Assembly (NCBI GenBank): GCA_036403035.1
Contig: DASWRT010000138.1
Location: forward strand, 1 to 8,364
Direction of reading: 5' to 3'
Source of the DNA: DASWRT01 sp036403035
GTDB taxonomy: Bacteria > Pseudomonadota > Alphaproteobacteria > ATCC43930 > CGMCC-115725
DNA length: 8,364 bases
Shown here: positions 4,939 to 8,364 of the stretch, one piece after another
Layout of the letters: the number at the start of each line of letters is the position of its first letter
How positions within the stretch are numbered: position 1 is the first letter of the stretch
Program-made: the position numbers and the translations under genes
Notes under the pieces: model-generated
Seen by the model: the letters and a program-made list of their open reading frames with translations, nothing else
Told to the model about the DNA's origin: nothing
Databases searched by the model: none

Positions 4939-7161
4939 TCACGTCATCAGCTTCTCCACTCGGATCGGCAGGTCGCGCACGCGCTTCCCGGTCGCGTGGT
5001 AGACCGCGTTGGCGACCGCGGCGGCGACGCCGACCATCGGCAGTTCGCCGACACCCTTGATGCCAAGCGGGTTCACGTACGGATCCTGCTCCTCGACGAA
5101 CAGTACCTCGATGTCCGGCACGTCGGCGTTCACCGGGACGAGGTATTCCGCGATATTGGCGTTGACGATGCGGGCGGAGCGGGCGTCGACGTGCGTCTCT
5201 TCGGTCAGCGCCATGCCGAGCCCGTAGACGATGCCGCCGATCATCTGGCTGCGCGCGGTCTTCGCGTTGAGGATGCGACCGGCCGCGAACGCGCCGACAT
5301 AGCGCGCGACGCGGACCTCGCCGAGATCGGGGTCGACATGCACCTCGACGAAATGCGCGCCGAACGAGTGCATGCCGTATTTCTGTTTCTCGTCGCCTGG
5401 CTTGGCGCTGCTCGTCGTTTCGATCCGGTCGCGGCCGGCGCGTGCTAGGACCTCACGGGCACCGTCGCGGCGTGATGGATCGCCCTTGGCTGTAAGTACG
5501 CCGTCCGAGATTTCTATGTCTTCCGGCCGCGCGCCGAAGAGCGGACCGCCCGACGTGCCGACCGCCAGTTGGACCAGCTGGTCGCGCGCCGCGCGCGCCG
5601 CCTCTTGGACGGCCGGCATCACGCTCGCTGCGGTCTGCGAGCCGCCGGAGACCGGGGCCTGCGGCATCGTCGAATCGCCGAGCTGCGCCTGCACCTGAGC
5701 GACCGGCAGACCGAGCGCGTCGGCCGCGACCTGCGCCATGATTGTGTAGGTGCCGGTGCCGATGTCCTGCGTGGCGCTCGACACGGTGGCCGTGCCGTCG
5801 GCGAGCACGCGGACGACGGCGCCGGCGGCCGAGCGGTTCGCCGGATAGGTCGCGCTCGCCATGCCCCAGCCGACCAGCAGCCCGTCGGCGGTGCGCATCG
5901 CGCCCGGCTGCTTGTTGCGCCGCGACCAGCCGAACGCGTCGGCGCCTCGCCGGTGGCACTCCTTCAGCGACTTGCTCGACCAGGGCCGGTCGTCGTGCTC
6001 GTCGCGGTCGGCATGGTTGACCATCCGCAGCTCGACCGGGTCCATGTCGAGCGCATAGGCCAGCTCGTCCATCGCCGATTCGAGCGCGAACATGCCCGAC
6101 GCCTCGCCGGGCGCGCGCATGAAGGTCGGGATGCCGTTGTTGACGTGCGCCGCCCGGTGCGTCACCCCGACGTTCGGGCAGGCATACATGATCTCGGCCG
6201 GCAGGCCGACCGGCTCGACGAACTCGCCGAACGTGGCGGTCTGGACGATTCCGTCATGCATCGTCGCGACCAGCCGCCCATCGCGCTCGGCGGCGAGGCG
6301 CACCCGCTGGATGGTCTTCGAGCGGAAGCCGTTCGAGGTGTACATCTGCCGCCGGTTCAGGACGAGCTTCACCGGCCGGTCCACGGCCTTCGCGGCGAGC
6401 GCGGCGAGCGTCACGTGCGGCCATGTCGAGCCTTTCGTCCCGAAGCCGCCGCCGACGAAATGCGAGACGACGCGGATCTTGTCGGGCGGGATGCCGAGCA
6501 GGTCGGCGACGGTCTTCCGCGAATTGACGACCGCCTGCGTCGAATGGAACAGCGTCAGTCCGCCGTCGTCGCCCCAGACGGCGATCACCGCATGGGGCTC
6601 CATCGGGTTGTGGTGCTCGATCGGCGTCGTATAGGTCGCATCGAGACGGACCGGGGCGGCGGCGAACGCCTCCTCCGGGTTGCCGCGCTTCGAGTCCGGC
6701 GGCCGGGTGCCGGCGCGGAAACGCTGCGGGACGAAGGTCTGGTCCAGCGCCTGTTCGAGGCGCGCGACCGGCCGCTCCTCCTCATACCGGACGCGCACGA
6801 GCGACGCGCCGTAGGTCGCCTGCTCGAAGCTCTCGGCGACGACGACGGCGATGTGCTGTCCGTTGTAGTGGATCTTGTCGTCCTGAAGCAGCGGGTAGGC
6901 CTCGCCCGGCTGGTTCGGGCTCGACTTGTCGCTGGCCGGCTTCGGCGCATTCCGATAGGTGAGCACCAGCAGGACGCCCGCCGCCTTGTCCGCCGCCGAC
7001 GTGTCGATCTCGGCGATCCTTCCCTTGCCGATCGTGCTCTGGACCAGGACGGCGTAGGCGAGATTCTTGACCGGCACCTCGGCGGCATAGCGGGCGCCGC
7101 CCGTCACCTTGAGCCGCCCATCGACGCGGTTCAGCGGTTGCCCGATGATCGTGCTGCTCAT
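4939..7161 (-). CDS. Molybdopterin-binding subunit of a PaoABC/xanthine dehydrogenase-family hydroxylase
   Basis: This 740-residue large subunit binds the molybdenum cofactor and is where the substrate, most likely an aldehyde, is hydroxylated. It is close in length and layout to E. coli PaoC (YagR, about 730). Family motifs in order: VDGRLKVTGGARYAAE (13-28, the N-terminal hammerhead domain), MEPH (187-190), VGGGFGTKG (236-244), MRAPGEASG (348-356), QDIGTGTYT (465-473), SGGSQTAASV (505-514) and KGVGELPMVG (702-711), whose Glu706 corresponds to the catalytic base. No Tat signal is seen at its N-terminus, as expected if only the Fe-S subunit carries one. The ATG lies 3 bases after the FAD-subunit stop, with GGGGG 8 bases upstream. 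The substrate is unproven: this superfamily also includes xanthine, isoquinoline and carbon monoxide enzymes. The active site appears to differ from that of PaoC (see findings). Confidence 0.93.
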   Translation of the reverse strand: MSSTIIGQPLNRVDGRLKVTGGARYAAEVPVKNLAYAVLVQSTIGKGRIAEIDTSAADKAAGVLLVLTYRNAPKPASDKSSPNQPGEAYPLLQDDKIHYNGQHIAVVVAESFEQATYGASLVRVRYEEERPVARLEQALDQTFVPQRFRAGTRPPDSKRGNPEEAFAAAPVRLDATYTTPIEHHNPMEPHAVIAVWGDDGGLTLFHSTQAVVNSRKTVADLLGIPPDKIRVVSHFVGGGFGTKGSTWPHVTLAALAAKAVDRPVKLVLNRRQMYTSNGFRSKTIQRVRLAAERDGRLVATMHDGIVQTATFGEFVEPVGLPAEIMYACPNVGVTHRAAHVNNGIPTFMRAPGEASGMFALESAMDELAYALDMDPVELRMVNHADRDEHDDRPWSSKSLKECHRRGADAFGWSRRNKQPGAMRTADGLLVGWGMASATYPANRSAAGAVVRVLADGTATVSSATQDIGTGTYTIMAQVAADALGLPVAQVQAQLGDSTMPQAPVSGGSQTAASVMPAVQEAARAARDQLVQLAVGTSGGPLFGARPEDIEISDGVLTAKGDPSRRDGAREVLARAGRDRIETTSSAKPGDEKQKYGMHSFGAHFVEVHVDPDLGEVRVARYVGAFAAGRILNAKTARSQMIGGIVYGLGMALTEETHVDARSARIVNANIAEYLVPVNADVPDIEVLFVEEQDPYVNPLGIKGVGELPMVGVAAAVANAVYHATGKRVRDLPIRVEKLMT

Positions 7162-7164
7162 GGC

Positions 7165-8154
7165 TCAGGCCCCCACTGTGGCGAGCGCGCGGGAGAGGGT
7201 CCGCTGCGCGAGGCTGATCTTGAAGCGGTTCTGCTCGAGCGGCTTGGCGCCGTCGAGCGCGCGGGCGGCGGCCTGCTCGAACGACGCCTGCTTCAGCGGC
7301 GCGCCGACGAGCGCCTGTTCCGCCTCGTGCGAGCGCCACGGCTTGGTGCCGACGCCGCCGAGAGCGACGCGGGCGTGACGGATCACGCGGGCGTCGTCGT
7401 CGATGTCGAGCGCGACCGCCACCGAGACGAGGGCGAACTCGAACGACGCCCGGTCCCGCACCTTGCGGTACAGCGAACGCCGGGCGAAGGGCGACGCCGG
7501 GACTTCGACGGCCACGATCAGCTCGCCGGGCTGCAAGACGTTCTCCCGGTCCGGCGTTTCGCCCGGCAGGAGATGGAACGTCTCGATCGGGATGCGCCGC
7601 TCGCCGCCGGTTCCCTGCGTCACGACGACCGCGTCGAGGGCGACGAGGGCGACGGCGAGGTCGGAGGCGTGCGTCGCGACGCACCGGTCGCTGCCGCCGA
7701 GGATCGCGTGCATCCGGTTCTCGCCGCCGATCGCGGAGCAGCCGCTTCCGGGCTCGCGCTTGTTGCAGGGCGTTCCGACGTCGCGGAAATAGGGGCAGCG
7801 CGTGCGTTGCAGCAGGTTGCCGCCGATCGTCGCCATGTTGCGCACCTGCGGCGAGGCGCTGGCGAGCAGCGCCTGCGAGATCACCGGATAGCTGCCGCGG
7901 ATCTCGGGGTGCTCGGCGACGTCCGCCATCCTGGCGAGCGCGCCGATGCGCAGGCCGCCCGACGCGGCGGACGATACATCCGAGAGCCCGGACAAGGCGG
8001 TCAGGTCGACGAGGCGGGTCGGGCGGCGTACGTCGTCCTTCAGCAGCTGGAGCATGTCGGTGCCGCCCGCGACGAATTCGACGCCGGGGTCCTGGGCGGC
8101 CTGGCCGATCGCGCCGCTGATGTCAGCGGCGCGGACATAGGTGAAGGGATACAT
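7165..8154 (-). CDS. FAD-binding subunit with predicted [4Fe-4S] insert, PaoB/YagS-like
   Basis: This 329-residue subunit carries the FAD through which electrons from the molybdenum site leave via the iron-sulfur clusters. The FAD domain has FVAGGTDMLQLLK (27-39, pyrophosphate-binding loop) and MATIGGNLLQ (107-116). Directly after it comes an insert with four cysteines: Cys120 and Cys130 in RTRCPYFRDVGTPCNKREPG, Cys139 in GSGCS and Cys158 in SDRCVATH. E. coli PaoB has the same arrangement and binds an extra [4Fe-4S] cluster, so one is predicted here. The C-terminal domain includes YRKVRDRASFEFALVSVA (229-246) and ALGGVGTKPWR (264-274), also PaoB-like. The ATG lies 3 bases after the Fe-S subunit stop, with GGAAGGG at 8163-8169 as ribosome binding site, so the genes are probably cotranscribed and translationally coupled. 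Length is normal; nothing is missing. Confidence 0.94.
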   Translation of the reverse strand: MYPFTYVRAADISGAIGQAAQDPGVEFVAGGTDMLQLLKDDVRRPTRLVDLTALSGLSDVSSAASGGLRIGALARMADVAEHPEIRGSYPVISQALLASASPQVRNMATIGGNLLQRTRCPYFRDVGTPCNKREPGSGCSAIGGENRMHAILGGSDRCVATHASDLAVALVALDAVVVTQGTGGERRIPIETFHLLPGETPDRENVLQPGELIVAVEVPASPFARRSLYRKVRDRASFEFALVSVAVALDIDDDARVIRHARVALGGVGTKPWRSHEAEQALVGAPLKQASFEQAAARALDGAKPLEQNRFKISLAQRTLSRALATVGA

Positions 8155-8157
8155 GGC

Positions 8158-8364
8158 TCAGGCCCTTCCGTTGCCGACGGCGGTCTTGATCGCCGCCACG
8201 ATGTTCGGGTAGGCGCCGCAGCGGCAGAGATTGCCACTCATGAACTCGCGGATGTCGGCGTCCGACGTGGCGCGCCCCTCGTCGATGAGCGCGACGGCCG
8301 ACATGATCTGGCCGGGCGTGCAGTAGCCGCACTGGAACCCGTCATGCTCGACGAAGGCGGCCTG
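8158..8364 (-). CDS. [2Fe-2S] subunit of the molybdenum hydroxylase, only the C-terminus present
   Basis: The last 68 residues of the small subunit are visible, running off the window's right edge. They contain the C-terminal helical [2Fe-2S] domain with both cysteine pairs: FQCGYCTPGQIMS and NLCRCGAYPNIVAAI. These four cysteines hold the cluster nearest the molybdenum cofactor. The plant-ferredoxin-like N-terminal domain with the second [2Fe-2S] cluster, and any Tat signal peptide that would place the complex in the periplasm as in E. coli PaoA, lie outside the window, so the location of the complex cannot be judged. The gene is first in the operon as far as can be seen. It ends GCC TGA, three bases ahead of the FAD-subunit ATG. 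The frame is open through the window edge, at a codon boundary. Confidence 0.93.
   Translation of the reverse strand, partial: QAAFVEHDGFQCGYCTPGQIMSAVALIDEGRATSDADIREFMSGNLCRCGAYPNIVAAIKTAVGNGRA

Noticed and set aside
4996..5448. A 150-codon plus-strand frame opposite the molybdopterin subunit
   Set aside because: It has no family motifs or ribosome binding site and lies fully within the coding region of a certain minus-strand gene.
6782..7684. A 300-codon minus-strand frame across the junction of the two large hydroxylase subunits
   Set aside because: It is an Arg-rich frameshifted shadow of two well-supported genes and crosses their boundary.
1..8364. CRISPR array, tRNA, rRNA, transposase or prophage genes
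   Set aside because: No regularly spaced direct repeats, cloverleaf-like segments or recombinase-like proteins were found; nearly all the sequence is covered by well-supported genes.

Overview
The window is high-GC DNA of about 70% G+C in most genes, with GTG starts, tightly packed operons and protein sequences of proteobacterial type. A Rhizobiales-like alphaproteobacterium is the most likely source, but this is inferred from gene style and not proven. It holds seven protein genes (two cut by the window ends), a pair of inverted palindromic repeats, one probable toxin-antitoxin operator and one possible bidirectional terminator. I see no tRNA, rRNA, CRISPR array or transposase. No stretch longer than 300 bases lacks a gene.

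Positions 1-2435 (+) carry a phosphonate biosynthesis pair. The first gene is the end of a phosphoenolpyruvate mutase fused to a nucleotidyltransferase, and the second is a phosphonopyruvate decarboxylase. Together they would make phosphonoacetaldehyde from PEP. The nucleotidyltransferase half suggests that a downstream phosphonate, probably 2-aminoethylphosphonate, is activated as a CMP conjugate for attachment to a lipid or glycan. The transaminase and transferase such a pathway needs are not in the window. Between the two genes lies a pair of palindromic repeats in opposite orientation.

Positions 2436-3198 (+) hold a VapBC toxin-antitoxin pair of the Rv0623-like antitoxin type, with lower G+C than its neighbours and an AT-rich inverted repeat directly upstream. 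It looks like an acquired module. Positions 3309-4898 (+) encode peptide chain release factor 3 (prfC), apparently with no Shine-Dalgarno sequence.

Positions 4939-8364 (-) run convergently to prfC and encode a three-subunit molybdenum hydroxylase in the order Fe-S subunit (partial), FAD subunit, molybdopterin subunit. The FAD subunit carries four cysteines in the pattern of E. coli PaoB/YagS, so the complex resembles the PaoABC aldehyde oxidoreductase. No wholly new system is visible. The most unusual points are the fused phosphonate nucleotidyltransferase with a divergent nucleotide-binding loop, the opposed palindromes in front of aepY, the operator geometry at vapBC, and a PaoC-like subunit whose active-site region differs from that of the E. 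coli enzyme.
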